Positions 39,455-47,521 of a stretch of DNA of 64,000 bases are shown here, one piece after another. Within the stretch, counting starts at the first letter, position 1. The number at the start of each line of letters is the position of its first letter. Made by a program: the position numbers and the translations under genes. The DNA lies in IMG/VR virus record IMGVR_UViG_3300046169_000120, positions 61,692 to 125,691 of that record, one strand, 5' to 3'. This DNA is from a virus. Below the pieces are notes generated by a model. It did not search any database and was not told the DNA's origin. It saw nothing but the letters and a program-made list of their open reading frames with translations.

Positions 39455-39737
39455 TATCTTTTGTACACAATGCCAATGATTCTAGGTCATAATTTGCTTG
39501 AGTAAATGACCCAAAAAAACAACGCTTGTCCATTTGATCCCACATTTTTTGTAGCATTTCATTGCGTTTATTTGGTGGGAATTTGTTTCCAATTTGTTCG
39601 ACAATCGGTTGCCAAAATGTATAACTTGTTCGCTTTCTTATTTGCTTCTCAGAATGAAAAACTTTAACACCTTTATTTGCAAAAAAATCATTTACATTTA
39701 AACATTTAAATTTTAACAATCGTTCGTTTTGTGTCAT
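39426..39737 (-). CDS. 103-aa protein
   Basis: NERLLKFKCLNVNDFFANKG then KRNEMLQKMWDQMDKRCFFG. Soluble, basic; ATGA overlap upstream. Confidence 0.5.
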   Translation of the reverse strand: MTQNERLLKFKCLNVNDFFANKGVKVFHSEKQIRKRTSYTFWQPIVEQIGNKFPPNKRNEMLQKMWDQMDKRCFFGSFTQANYDLESLALCTKDSDNGHWREK

Positions 39738-40159
39738 TTTATTGTGCCTTGTTCGATTAAACTTGCAAATGTATTGAATAGTCGATCATGTCGAATGTGG
39801 CTTTGTTCAATCATGCCAATAATTGAGTTCATTATTTCATCCTCTGTAGCAGGTTCGGGGCGATCTCCAACAAGATACAAAAGGTTCTCAAGGTCATCTA
39901 TTATTTGAGATGAACCCATAATGCGATCTTCAAGTTCAAAACGATCAAGAGGTTTATCGCTCAATTTTTTGAATGTATTTGGATATTTGTCTATTGCTTT
40001 TTCTGCAATTTCTTTTAGCGATTGCTTAACAGAGTCTTCGTAGGTTGGGTAATCGTCTCCTGTTATTTCGGGCATCCGCTTTTGTCGCTCATGCAACTCT
40101 CTTTTCGGATCACTATAAACAATGTTTCCATCTTCATCTTCGTATACAATACTACTCAT
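39734..40159 (-). CDS. 141-aa protein
   Basis: SSIVYEDEDGNIVYSDPKRE then SQIIDDLENLLYLVGDRPEP. N-terminal beta hairpin, helical remainder, acidic. Unknown. Confidence 0.5.
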   Translation of the reverse strand: MSSIVYEDEDGNIVYSDPKRELHERQKRMPEITGDDYPTYEDSVKQSLKEIAEKAIDKYPNTFKKLSDKPLDRFELEDRIMGSSQIIDDLENLLYLVGDRPEPATEDEIMNSIIGMIEQSHIRHDRLFNTFASLIEQGTIK

Positions 40160-40431
40160 TTTTCGTATGGTTTTACATCACCATTTTGATCAAGTTTTTG
40201 ATCTTCATATTTGGAAACAAGTCGTCTGTAAATTTCCATTTTTGCACAATCTAAAACACCAACTATGTCATTGTATGTTTGGTAGCTTTCATTATTTGAG
40301 TCTATATACTTTGCAATTAGCTGATGAATTGCATAGTTTAAGTCTCCCGCACATTCAAATTCTGAGAGTTGTAGTGCAACCAAGCCCTTGTCTACCTTTT
40401 CCTTACTTTCTTTCGAGATGTATGGCATATT
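40156..40431 (-). CDS. DUF6899-like protein
   Basis: 91 aa from MPYISKESKEKVDKGL (40431). CAGDLNYAIHQLIAKYI, then YNDIVGVLDCAKMEIYRRLV and YEDQKLDQNGDV match the pattern of DUF6899 (GELNYAI..L, AK.EFYRR, YED.K..ENGDV). Function unknown. Confidence 0.65.
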   Translation of the reverse strand, partial: NMPYISKESKEKVDKGLVALQLSEFECAGDLNYAIHQLIAKYIDSNNESYQTYNDIVGVLDCAKMEIYRRLVSKYEDQKLDQNGDVKPYEK

Positions 40432-40642
40432 ATTGTTCTTCTTCGATGAAGCGATTGAGAGTATCCAATCGACTATATGCACTATCCAACAATTCAAGTG
40501 CTTCTTCTGCGTTATTGTAAAAATCTTTTGTAGAGTGGTCACCAATACCAACTGCTTTTTGACCCAAAAGATCGAGCGTTAATTTTGCTTTAGCAACATC
40601 CGCTTCAGCAGATGTTCTCAACATATCTTGTAATTTATTCAT
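40430..40642 (-). CDS. 70-aa helical protein
   Basis: QDMLRTSAEADVAKAKLTLD then ALELLDSAYSRLDTLNRFIE. Leaderless-type: TTGACT-N17-TATAAT ends 8 nt before the ATG, inside the upstream micro-gene. Confidence 0.55.
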   Translation of the reverse strand: MNKLQDMLRTSAEADVAKAKLTLDLLGQKAVGIGDHSTKDFYNNAEEALELLDSAYSRLDTLNRFIEEEQ

Positions 40643-40739
40643 TGCCTGTAATTATATACCATATTTGTAAACAAGTCAAGAGCGAAAGCACTCCGACTGC
40701 CATAAATATTTCTTTAATTAAATTAATTTTTTGTTTCAT
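40635..40739 (-). CDS. 34-aa micro-membrane protein
   Basis: MKQKINLIKEIFMAVGVLSL then LTCLQIWYIITG. One membrane helix; ATGA overlap with the upstream gene. It also contains the promoter of the 40430 gene. Confidence 0.5.
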   Translation of the reverse strand: MKQKINLIKEIFMAVGVLSLLTCLQIWYIITGNE

Positions 40740-41023
40740 TCTAAATCTTTTATTAATTGCTCTAAATGCTCTATTGTTATTGGGTCTGAATCGTCATAGT
40801 CTTCGCAAGGTTTAGCGAATTTTATTTGATCGTATATCAATATATTTTCTTTGCTTTTATTTGCGTCTGAAAGCATTAGGTTTAATGTTTCAATAAGGTC
40901 TTCGGGGCTTTCTCCTGTTATTTCAGCCTCTTCGCCATGAGCAAAGATTTCACTATCGTCATTGTACATAACCTCGTACAAACCATACGAATTTTTGCGT
41001 TTGATTATTCGATAGTTCCACAT
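40736..41023 (-). CDS. 95-aa protein
   Basis: MWNYRIIKRKNSYGLYEVMY then GESPEDLIETLNLMLSDANK: an N-terminal beta sheet with an acidic helix, as in a small phage/bacterial family (W.YR+.....Y...EVYY). Overlaps the cytidylyltransferase gene. Confidence 0.6.
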   Translation of the reverse strand: MWNYRIIKRKNSYGLYEVMYNDDSEIFAHGEEAEITGESPEDLIETLNLMLSDANKSKENILIYDQIKFAKPCEDYDDSDPITIEHLEQLIKDLE

Positions 41024-41421
41024 TGTATTCTTTTTCTTAATTCGGTACTTGAGAAATTGTGCGATCTTTCATTATAGTATATTTCAATTCCCTTGTCAAT
41101 GCAAATTTGTTTGCCCGAAAAATCGACATCTCGATAGTCTGCACCAATAATACGAATATCAATAGGGTAACCCAAAAGGATGTCGTGCAAATCTTTTTCA
41201 AGATTATAAGGAATCACCTCGTCAACATATTTGACAGAAGATAATTGGATATATCGTTCGACTATGCTTTGAATTGGTTTATTTTTATTTGGTCGTTCAA
41301 CTTGCGGATCAACATGGAGACCACAAATTAAATAATCGCACATAGATTTTGCTTCTTTTAACATTAAAACATGACCTGCGTGAAGAAGATCGAAGGTACT
41401 AAATGTAATTCCTGTTTTCAT
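41005..41421 (-). CDS. Cytidylyltransferase-like nucleotidyltransferase
   Basis: 138 aa. TFDLLHAGHVLMLKEAK holds the HxGH nucleotide-binding signature and FSSTELRKRI the C-terminal S-T/S-x-x-R motif. Family usual length (about 130-140 aa) fits glycerol-3-phosphate cytidylyltransferase (TagD)-type enzymes that make CDP-linked precursors. The substrate is not clear; a sugar- or polyol-phosphate for envelope or glycan work is likely. Confidence 0.8.
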   Translation of the reverse strand: MKTGITFSTFDLLHAGHVLMLKEAKSMCDYLICGLHVDPQVERPNKNKPIQSIVERYIQLSSVKYVDEVIPYNLEKDLHDILLGYPIDIRIIGADYRDVDFSGKQICIDKGIEIYYNERSHNFSSTELRKRIQCGTIE

Positions 41422-42132
41422 TTATTTGTAAATACTTTCTTTTCCTGTTTTTTTAATTGCTTTTTTTGCATACAATATAAATTGTGCTTCGGCAGTTGGT
41501 TTACTTACCTTTGAGTCTTGAGCATATGTATTATATAGTAATTCTTTAAACTTGTGTGGTATGATGAGATTTAAACCCGCACATTTGCGAAGAATAAGCA
41601 TAGCATGACAATAAACTTCGTGACTTATATGACCCATTTTTTTATGACCTAAAACCATTTGAATGTACTTCTCTGCAAACGCATCACGATGAGCAGTTGG
41701 TGCTGAATCGATTGCCTTATTTATGTGTTGCTTGTGTGATTTTTCACTTTTTTTCTTGGGCTTCTTGAGGTAATTTAATTTTCCACCTTTTACATCAAAA
41801 TATAATTTGTCAGTATTTATGAAATTAGGCAAAATATTTTCAAACAACTCAAACCCTACGAAAACTTTCGATTTATTTTCATCCAAGACATAGTGGTATT
41901 TGCAAGGTTTGCCTTTGAAATAACTAATAGCAGTCAAACTATACTCGTAATATCTACCATTTGGTAGATGTTCATATTTGTGACGAGCAATATCTCTAGA
42001 AAAAAATTGTAGTGGTTTTTTGTCTTTTCTTTTTAAACCTTTTTTGTGCAATAAAGAACTGCGATCACAAAAGTACCAACTACCATATTTATCACCATTA
42101 AATTTTTGAGTTTTTGTTTTGTAGATTTTCAT
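41422..42132 (-). CDS. 236-aa basic protein, unknown
   Basis: Lys/His/Tyr-rich: WYFCDRSSLLHKKGLKRKDK, PAYHEYSL-type beta segments, then HINKAIDSAPTAHRDAFAEK and MGHISHEVYCHAMLILRKCA. Helical C-terminus. No catalytic motif recognised. Confidence 0.5.
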   Translation of the reverse strand: MKIYKTKTQKFNGDKYGSWYFCDRSSLLHKKGLKRKDKKPLQFFSRDIARHKYEHLPNGRYYEYSLTAISYFKGKPCKYHYVLDENKSKVFVGFELFENILPNFINTDKLYFDVKGGKLNYLKKPKKKSEKSHKQHINKAIDSAPTAHRDAFAEKYIQMVLGHKKMGHISHEVYCHAMLILRKCAGLNLIIPHKFKELLYNTYAQDSKVSKPTAEAQFILYAKKAIKKTGKESIYK

Positions 42133-42245
42133 TTTCTGTTGTTATTCCAAAGATTGTATATGCTTATACCGAAACACACTACAATGACAATAGATGCGAT
42201 AACTGCATCCAATCTTAAATTAAGATGTAGCATTTGTTCAAGCAT
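42129..42245 (-). CDS. 38-aa micro-membrane protein
   Basis: LDAVIASIVIVVCFGISIYN membrane helix, then NLWNNNRK. Stop overlaps the next ATG. Confidence 0.5.
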   Translation of the reverse strand: MLEQMLHLNLRLDAVIASIVIVVCFGISIYNLWNNNRK

Positions 42246-42534
42246 GATATGAGCCAAATAATTGTTTTCTTACATCTTGTAAAACTTCTAAAACTTGTGC
42301 TTCCTCTATATAATCATACTCTTTTAAGGTTTCTTTTTGTTTTACAATTATTTTGTCGAGTTTGATTTGCAGATCATTTTCTGCATCAGAGAAACCCGCG
42401 TCTTGTTCGTCCATAATTATTTTGTTTTTGTGTTCCATGCAATCTTTGAAGCTGCCATTATATATTATTTCGCCATCGTTGTCAAGCAATTTGTATGTGC
42501 TTGGTTTAGTTGAGTGATCCCATTTTCCTTTCAT
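42238..42534 (-). CDS. 98-aa charged protein
   Basis: STKPSTYKLLDNDGEIIYNG then KLDKIIVKQKETLKEYDYIE. Beta N-terminus, helical C-terminus. Overlaps the micro-membrane gene. Confidence 0.5.
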   Translation of the reverse strand: MKGKWDHSTKPSTYKLLDNDGEIIYNGSFKDCMEHKNKIIMDEQDAGFSDAENDLQIKLDKIIVKQKETLKEYDYIEEAQVLEVLQDVRKQLFGSYHA

Positions 42535-42561
42535 TAGGAAATAATCATCTCATATTTAACT

Positions 42562-42735
42562 TCAATATCTTTTAATTGCATTGACGATTGACATTGCACC
42601 TTCTGTATTTTTGGTCATAATTGCTTCTCCTGTTGTAAGTAATATTTTCCAGAATTTTTCGCGTTGTTTTACATATACTACATTCACGGGATTGATGTAG
42701 AATTTTTCGTTATTTGCGTCTTCTATTGTTATCAT
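42562..42735 (-). CDS. 57-aa protein
   Basis: MITIEDANNEKFYINPVNVV then TKNTEGAMSIVNAIKRY. LytTR- or Flbd-like short beta pattern (I...V.YV....) is possible. Overlaps the upstream stop. Confidence 0.5.
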   Translation of the reverse strand: MITIEDANNEKFYINPVNVVYVKQREKFWKILLTTGEAIMTKNTEGAMSIVNAIKRY

Positions 42736-43040
42736 TTGAATATATCTTCTCCTTTGTACATATTGTCTTGAAATTGTTGTATCTTGCGATCTCTTGCTAG
42801 TCGTTCCATTTTTTCTGATTCGTGTGAATTATAATGCCCTTGTAGTAAGTCCGCTTGCTCTTCATCTGTGAACCATTGATATTCAATATTGAATATTTGA
42901 TCAACATTGCTTGGATGAAAACCTGCACTAACAAGCAAGCCCTTGAACTGCTCTGCTAATTCGTTGACATTTGAACCATCAAATTGTTCATCAGATTCTA
43001 CGCTATATGTTTTGTCATGTAATGTAAGTGATAGTTTCAT
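42732..43040 (-). CDS. 102-aa conserved-type protein
   Basis: KLSLTLHDKTYSVESDEQFD then ELAEQFKGLLVSAGFHPSNV: matches a small phage family (L.LHDK.YSVE......  EL...FKGLL..AGF). Leaderless: TTGACA-N17-TAAAAT ends 6 nt before the ATG. Confidence 0.6.
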   Translation of the reverse strand: MKLSLTLHDKTYSVESDEQFDGSNVNELAEQFKGLLVSAGFHPSNVDQIFNIEYQWFTDEEQADLLQGHYNSHESEKMERLARDRKIQQFQDNMYKGEDIFK

Positions 43041-43049
43041 GAGTACATT

Positions 43050-43193
43050 TTAGCGTTTATTTTTTGATTTGTCAAGCTTTTTTATGGCTTGCTTCCACTT
43101 TATTTTAGAGTAGTTGTCACGAAATTGATTTGAGTTGTTGTTTCTCGGCGAATCTCCTTTGCCGTTTTGATTGTTTGATTTATTTTTACTCAT
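43050..43193 (-). CDS. 47-aa polar basic protein
   Basis: SKNKSNNQNGKGDSPRNNNS then KIKWKQAIKKLDKSKNK. Asn/Lys-rich. Its end contains the -35 of the 42732 gene. Confidence 0.45.
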   Translation of the reverse strand: MSKNKSNNQNGKGDSPRNNNSNQFRDNYSKIKWKQAIKKLDKSKNKR

Positions 43194-43209
43194 ACCATAA
43201 ACAATAAAA

Positions 43210-43284
43210 CTATAATCCCAACAACAACAAGCAACTCAATAATACTATTCCAACGATTAAACATAAATTTAAGAAAATTTTCAT
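43210..43284 (-). CDS. 24-aa micro-membrane protein
   Basis: MKIFLNLCLIVGIVLLSCLL, then LLGL; almost all hydrophobic. TTGACC-N17-TAATAT ends 9 nt before the ATG. Confidence 0.45.
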   Translation of the reverse strand: MKIFLNLCLIVGIVLLSCLLLLGL

Positions 43285-43331
43285 GATTCAAATATATTAA
43301 CACAAATAACTTATTTGGTCAAGACAAAAAA

Positions 43332-43544
43332 TCAAGATTTTATAAATTGTTTGTATTCTTCTAATATAGATTCATGTCCATTGTTTTGTAGATATTCTTC
43401 TATAGACATTGGTTTGTTTATTTCTTGATGATATTCGTGAAGTTCGCGTTCGTATTGATCCAATGCGGATTGGTAATTTAGCTCGTCATCTATACAGAAT
43501 TCATCTCTGATGTAATCGAATGTTGGTTTTTTAATTGTTTTCAT
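43332..43544 (-). CDS. 70-aa acidic protein
   Basis: DEFCIDDELNYQSALDQYER then SIEEYLQNNGHESILEEYKQ. Helical. Confidence 0.5.
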   Translation of the reverse strand: MKTIKKPTFDYIRDEFCIDDELNYQSALDQYERELHEYHQEINKPMSIEEYLQNNGHESILEEYKQFIKS

Positions 43545-43587
43545 ATTTATAGTATGTTGTAACTAGTTCCCTGTTGTTCCAAGGATT

Positions 43588-44202
43588 TTATCGCTTCACC
43601 AATTCCTTGAAATCCCATCCAAATCGAGTCATTTGAGAGTGCAATGTGCCCGCAGTCCACACATTTCCTCTTCGTGTTCTTGAGCCTTCACCATTCAACC
43701 ATTTGCAAACATTACGGATTGTTGGATTCTTGAGGTTTCTTCCCGCATTCTGTATCTCCTTCTTCAATCCAACGCTTGCAGCCCATTCTTCAGAATGTCG
43801 TCGCCTCTCTTTTAGGCTTTTGATTGCGCATTTTTGCGGGTTTATTCCTCCCCTTCCAAAACTCCATCTTTTCATGTTTTTAATATCTTCTTCTTTTAAG
43901 AGGGAGAATTTTTTAAAACAATTATTAAAAGTTAATTCTATTTTTTTTGAATCCCCAAAAACCCATTCTCCTTGACAGCGTTTTATATTTGAGGAGTCCA
44001 ATTCTCTCAAAATGTATTGCTCTAGTTTTTCTGCAAGATGTTTGGTTTGTAGTTTGTGAGTCTTAATTATAACTAATTTATGCGGATTTCCTATTTGTAA
44101 ATGTCTCAATCTTTCTCTTTGATTTTTACTGCTCGATACTCCTATCTTATAGTAACTTTTTTTTCTTGAATTAAGCTGCTTAATTAAATAACAAATAGCC
44201 AT
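43588..44202 (-). CDS. GIY-YIG-like (T5orf172/MUG113 type) nuclease
   Basis: 204 aa. YYKIGVSSSKNQRERLRHLQ, then KTHKLQTKHLAEKLEQYILR and CQGEWVFGD give the Y-K-I-G...R...L, A...E...H/Y..L and G.EWF pattern of the T5orf172 branch of GIY-YIG enzymes. The C-terminal half (ICKWLN-type helix, NPTIRNVCKWLN and SQMTRFG) looks like a DNA-binding tail. Could be a homing-type nuclease. Confidence 0.7.
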   Translation of the reverse strand: MAICYLIKQLNSRKKSYYKIGVSSSKNQRERLRHLQIGNPHKLVIIKTHKLQTKHLAEKLEQYILRELDSSNIKRCQGEWVFGDSKKIELTFNNCFKKFSLLKEEDIKNMKRWSFGRGGINPQKCAIKSLKERRRHSEEWAASVGLKKEIQNAGRNLKNPTIRNVCKWLNGEGSRTRRGNVWTAGTLHSQMTRFGWDFKELVKR

Positions 44203-44241
44203 AAAAAGTGTAATATATTGCAGTGGATAATATCAAAAAAA

Positions 44242-45291
44242 TTAAATAGTTTCAACCACTTGCTTCTTAAGTAAGCGAATTGCTTTACACTTCGCTTTTA
44301 GCTCGATTTCGAACTTTGCGGGATAGTTTGGATCAATAGCTATAATAGGCGGATAAGAATTGTGTGGTGGTGCATAATCTGCGTGAGCTCTTGGCTTTTC
44401 GGGTTTACCAAAAGACCAATGAAATACAGGTGAAATAAAATTGTTATCTCCTTCTCCTTGATTTACCCATGTATAAGCGCATCGTTCGGCATTTCTGATA
44501 ATGTTTTTCTCATCTGATGGATTGCAATTATCATGAAGATTGTCGTGAACTACAGGCAAATTGTATTGATATTTCTCAAGTAAATATTCGCTGAACTGCA
44601 AACAAGTATCTACATTAAAAAATCCTTTGTCCTCGTTCTCGATAGTAAGACGATTTCGTACCCCTTCATCGCATTTTTGCAAATTCTCGTAGAAGCGTTC
44701 TGCGAGCTGTTTGATTTTAAGTTTATGTATCTGCTCGGATGTGATCATCATCTCAACTCCTACGATAGGCGTTGGGCTTGCATTCACATGAATATTCATG
44801 GGTGCACTATGATTTCGCGGTAATCCGATCATGTCAAAGATTTTCGCTTGAAAATTTAGTTCAATTATTGTTCTGCGAACTGCATCTTGATTGAGCGAAG
44901 CTAATACGCAAAATTGATCGGGATGCGAACCCATGCTTATACCCAATGTTTTTGCGAGAATACCTATATGTCGAAATTCTTGCTTGATTGCTTTGATGTC
45001 AGGAAGCGTTTCGAAATCAATTTCCAATGTTTCATCAGTAACCAAGGGACATAAATTACTGCTAAGACGATAATGCCCAATGTTTGACTTAGCACAATGA
45101 TGGACAATATGTGCAGTAACAACAACATTATGCAAAATTCTTTCAGACAATTGATTAAGTGCTTCATTTCTATCTTCTGTATTACACAAATCATTGAATC
45201 GTTTGCGAGTCATTGTGCGAAATGAGTATTTCTTTTTGTCTATATCTTTTAGTTCTTCGCTGATGCAAGTTAGTCCTAGTATGGTTGTCAT
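44242..45291 (-). CDS. uvsE: UV-damage endonuclease (UVDE)
   Basis: 349 aa TIM-barrel enzyme that nicks DNA 5' to UV photoproducts. Family motifs: GLTCISEELK, ISMGSHPDQFCVLAS, MNIHVNAS, RLTIENEDKGF, LPVVHDNLHDNCNP, PVFHWSFGKPEKPRAHADY. The metal ligands expected in these segments (His, Glu, Asp) are present. Leaderless from a strong promoter. It allows repair without the host nucleotide-excision pathway. Confidence 0.9.
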   Translation of the reverse strand: MTTILGLTCISEELKDIDKKKYSFRTMTRKRFNDLCNTEDRNEALNQLSERILHNVVVTAHIVHHCAKSNIGHYRLSSNLCPLVTDETLEIDFETLPDIKAIKQEFRHIGILAKTLGISMGSHPDQFCVLASLNQDAVRRTIIELNFQAKIFDMIGLPRNHSAPMNIHVNASPTPIVGVEMMITSEQIHKLKIKQLAERFYENLQKCDEGVRNRLTIENEDKGFFNVDTCLQFSEYLLEKYQYNLPVVHDNLHDNCNPSDEKNIIRNAERCAYTWVNQGEGDNNFISPVFHWSFGKPEKPRAHADYAPPHNSYPPIIAIDPNYPAKFEIELKAKCKAIRLLKKQVVETI

Positions 45292-45298
45292 GTATGAT

Positions 45299-45327
45299 AG
45301 TATAGCAGCTTAAACACTGGGTGTCAA
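45299..45327 (-). promoter_or_regulatory. Promoter TTGACA-N17-TATACT, leaderless (UVDE)
   Basis: -35 at 45327-45322, -10 at 45304-45299, 7 nt to the ATG at 45291. Confidence 0.75.
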
Positions 45328-45338
45328 GCTTTTTTTGG

Positions 45339-45352
45339 GTGTACATATTATT
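45339..45352 (+). promoter_or_regulatory. Late-type GTGTA motif
   Basis: GTGTA at 45339-45343 and 9 nt to the ATG at 45353; it stands 12 nt from the -35 of the divergent UVDE promoter. Confidence 0.6.
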
Positions 45353-45586
45353 ATGGAAGTTGAAAAAATAATATTGGTTGCGTTAGGAATGATGGTGTCT
45401 ATGGTCGCCTTTTTCCTAAAGAAAGAAAGTTTAAAGGTTGATCGCTTGAGCAAGCGAGTACAACACATGGAAATTGATCTTGCTAAAAATTCTGCAAGAG
45501 ATTCCGAACGATGGACTCAAACAACAAAATTGCTAGAAGATCGCCGAACAGATGTTATTAAACTATTTGAAAAACTAAACAAATGA
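45353..45586 (+). CDS. Membrane-anchored coiled-coil protein
   Basis: 77 aa from the ATG at 45353. MEVEKIILVALGMMVSMVAF is a membrane segment, then a charged coiled coil (RLSKRVQHMEIDLAKNSARD). Spanin/holin-like in shape. First gene of a three-gene plus-strand island surrounded by minus-strand genes. Confidence 0.6.
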   Translation: MEVEKIILVALGMMVSMVAFFLKKESLKVDRLSKRVQHMEIDLAKNSARDSERWTQTTKLLEDRRTDVIKLFEKLNK

Positions 45587-45669
45587 ATTTTATAATGGAA
45601 TTGTGGGATATATTTTTATATCTGTCTCTATCTACCGCATTTATTATAATATTTTATCCTCACAAGTAA
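45583..45669 (+). CDS. 28-aa micro-membrane protein
   Basis: MELWDIFLYLSLSTAFIIIF, one membrane helix; ATGA overlap with the previous stop. Confidence 0.5.
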   Translation: MNFIMELWDIFLYLSLSTAFIIIFYPHK

Positions 45670-45771
45670 ATGGAAAAGGATTGGTATTGGATTGTATCCT
45701 TGACTTTATTTTTCTTGGAAAGAGAAGCAATTATGGATGTTTGCTTTTTGTTGATCGGCTTGTGCCTTTAA
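45670..45771 (+). CDS. 33-aa micro-membrane protein
   Basis: MEKDWYWIVSLTLFFLEREA then IMDVCFLLIGLCL; two hydrophobic stretches. Starts at the stop of the previous gene (TAAATG) and converges on the 45768 gene. Confidence 0.5.
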   Translation: MEKDWYWIVSLTLFFLEREAIMDVCFLLIGLCL

Positions 45772-46295
45772 TCCCAAAACATTATTTTATTGCGAATGGT
45801 GAATCTGTGACTATTGATCCAGTTAATTGTACCAAAAATTTTATCAAATACAAAAACAACAGGATCGCGGTAAAATAGCTTGTATATTTTGTACAATAAG
45901 GTTTTGGTTTTGGCTTCGTATTGTTGTTGTGCTTGTTTCCACTTCAATTCAAAAGATTTTCTTTTGCGATTACAGTTAGTATCAAACTCAATCAACTTTA
46001 TTTCTTTTAATTTGCCAAAGCTGTATATGGCTTGAAATTCAATGCGATAATCGTTTGGTAGATCGTTTTTATTGATGTGTGTATAAAAATAAAATGATCC
46101 ATGATATGATTGTGTTTCAAACTCAGGCAGATCGCAGGTCAAGCTTCCATCTTCTTGAATTGTAAAGCTCAACATCCAATTCTCTAAACATTTCGTTTGA
46201 AATTCTTCGTTTGCCCAATCGTGTTCGGGCAAGCCTTTTAAGTCTTGCGGAAACGGAAGCTCTTGCTTACAGTATACTCTGTCAAATAAGCCCAT
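45768..46295 (-). CDS. Conserved phage protein (MGLFDRV type)
   Basis: 175 aa. MGLFDRVYCKQELPFP, then EFQTKCLENWMLSFTI and an imperfect DG-L repeat match a widespread phage hypothetical family (MGMFD.v.c..pLP....  .FQTKdL). C-terminal extension of about 80 residues is basic/aromatic. Function unknown. Confidence 0.65.
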   Translation of the reverse strand: MGLFDRVYCKQELPFPQDLKGLPEHDWANEEFQTKCLENWMLSFTIQEDGSLTCDLPEFETQSYHGSFYFYTHINKNDLPNDYRIEFQAIYSFGKLKEIKLIEFDTNCNRKRKSFELKWKQAQQQYEAKTKTLLYKIYKLFYRDPVVFVFDKIFGTINWINSHRFTIRNKIMFWD

Positions 46296-46346
46296 AACTA
46301 TAAATCATAGTAAAAAACAAATAAATCATCTTCACTAATTGATGTC

Positions 46347-46874
46347 TCATAATTTTATCCAATTTTCAAAATCTGCAAGTTGTTGTGTTGATGCTTCGCA
46401 TTTTGGAATTGCTTGATTGATTATGATGTCTGTTAAATCTTGATCTGCAACAAGTTTATGTTGAAATGTATCTAAAAATATTTGAAAAGCCGCGATTCGC
46501 TCGGCAGGAAATGCAAACTCCTTACCTTTGGTTACGCGACCTCGTTGTAGCCATTCTAGTGGGTGTTTGTTGCTTTTGTTTGCGTTGCAGGTCTTGCAGC
46601 TTGGAATGAGGTTTCCATCGTGCTCTAGCCCAAACATAGGCGGTTTAAAGAGTCGTCCATTGGTGGGTATAAAATGATCCATGTCGCGCATCTCGCCAAC
46701 TCCACAATACCAACATTTATTGGGTTCAATTATATTGGCAAAAATTTGTTGCTTTAACGCTTCATCTGAAGCTGTCCATGATGCACTTTGGAAATATGCA
46801 AGAATGTCTTTGATTACTCCATTGATCATGCTGTGTCCACGAAACAATGTATTGGCGTTGTGTTTTTTTGCCAC
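46347..46874 (-). CDS. HNH endonuclease
   Basis: 175 aa. CWYCGVGEMRDMDHFIPTNG then NLIPSCKTCNANKSNKHP: two CxxC zinc knuckles and the D-H...N...N HNH core. Either a free-standing homing nuclease or a packaging-type HNH; the first is more likely given the site among small genes. Confidence 0.8.
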   Translation of the reverse strand: MAKKHNANTLFRGHSMINGVIKDILAYFQSASWTASDEALKQQIFANIIEPNKCWYCGVGEMRDMDHFIPTNGRLFKPPMFGLEHDGNLIPSCKTCNANKSNKHPLEWLQRGRVTKGKEFAFPAERIAAFQIFLDTFQHKLVADQDLTDIIINQAIPKCEASTQQLADFENWIKL

Positions 46875-46876
46875 AA

Positions 46877-47110
46877 TTACAAGCCAAAAGTTTCTTCTGT
46901 CACATCACGAGAAAATTGTTCTACCGATTGATTGCCTGTCATTAGTTGTTGAATTGCTTGTAGTGCAGCTTTACCAACTTGATCGCTAACCGCAGAAAAT
47001 TCATAGGTTGTTAAATCCAAGTCGCTACCATATCCAAATTCAATACGAATATGACAATCATCAATTATATGTTCATTTGTGATTGGACATTTTTTTATTT
47101 GCTCGTTCAT
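46877..47110 (-). CDS. 77-aa protein
   Basis: KKCPITNEHIIDDCHIRIEF then AALQAIQQLMTGNQSVEQF. An N-terminal C..T...I.C beta part; ATGA overlap upstream. Confidence 0.5.
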   Translation of the reverse strand: MNEQIKKCPITNEHIIDDCHIRIEFGYGSDLDLTTYEFSAVSDQVGKAALQAIQQLMTGNQSVEQFSRDVTEETFGL

Positions 47111-47283
47111 TGTTTTTTACATTTTTTTGAGAACGACCCAACTCCGCAGGCAAATGCCGAGACTCCGTTCATGATTGCGATTGATTCTCCCTTACTTGCC
47201 ATGCTAAACGCGAAAAAAATATTAACACAACAACATACAATACAAAGCTTACCCAAGCCATTACAATTTTTCCAGCGTCTCAT
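47107..47283 (-). CDS. 58-aa Cys-rich small protein
   Basis: KLCIVCCCVNIFFAFSMASK then NGVSAFACGVGSFSKKCKKQ. Hydrophobic Cys-rich N-terminal half and a GAFACG-like centre. Leaderless: TTGACT-N17-TATTCT ends 6 nt before the ATG. Confidence 0.5.
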   Translation of the reverse strand: MRRWKNCNGLGKLCIVCCCVNIFFAFSMASKGESIAIMNGVSAFACGVGSFSKKCKKQ

Positions 47284-47321
47284 TCTAATAGAATACTAGA
47301 TAAACTCAAAAAAGTCAAGCA

Positions 47322-47513
47322 TTAACTTTTCCAAACTGTATCGCGTAATGATAATGAAATTGATTTAAAGTTTATACGAACACCTTTGAGTGAAGATAAT
47401 TGATCTTTGTTTGCATTAAGGAATTCAATTAATTTTTTTTTGTTGTTAAAGTTTTTGAATGATTCGATTTCGTTCCATTCGTTTGTATGTGTTATGCTAT
47501 ATTTGAAATTCAT
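47322..47513 (-). CDS. 63-aa protein, related to 28316
   Basis: FKYSITHTNEWNEIESFKNF then KKLIEFLNANKDQLSSLKGV and INFKSISLSLRD. Lies directly upstream (5') of nothing but tRNA-Ser, transcribed in the same direction. Confidence 0.5.
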   Translation of the reverse strand: MNFKYSITHTNEWNEIESFKNFNNKKKLIEFLNANKDQLSSLKGVRINFKSISLSLRDTVWKS

Positions 47514-47521
47514 TTGTAAAA

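Noticed and set aside
44203-44222. GTGTA late promoter of the GIY-YIG gene
   Set aside because: GTGTA is present near the ATG but on the opposite strand, facing away from the gene.
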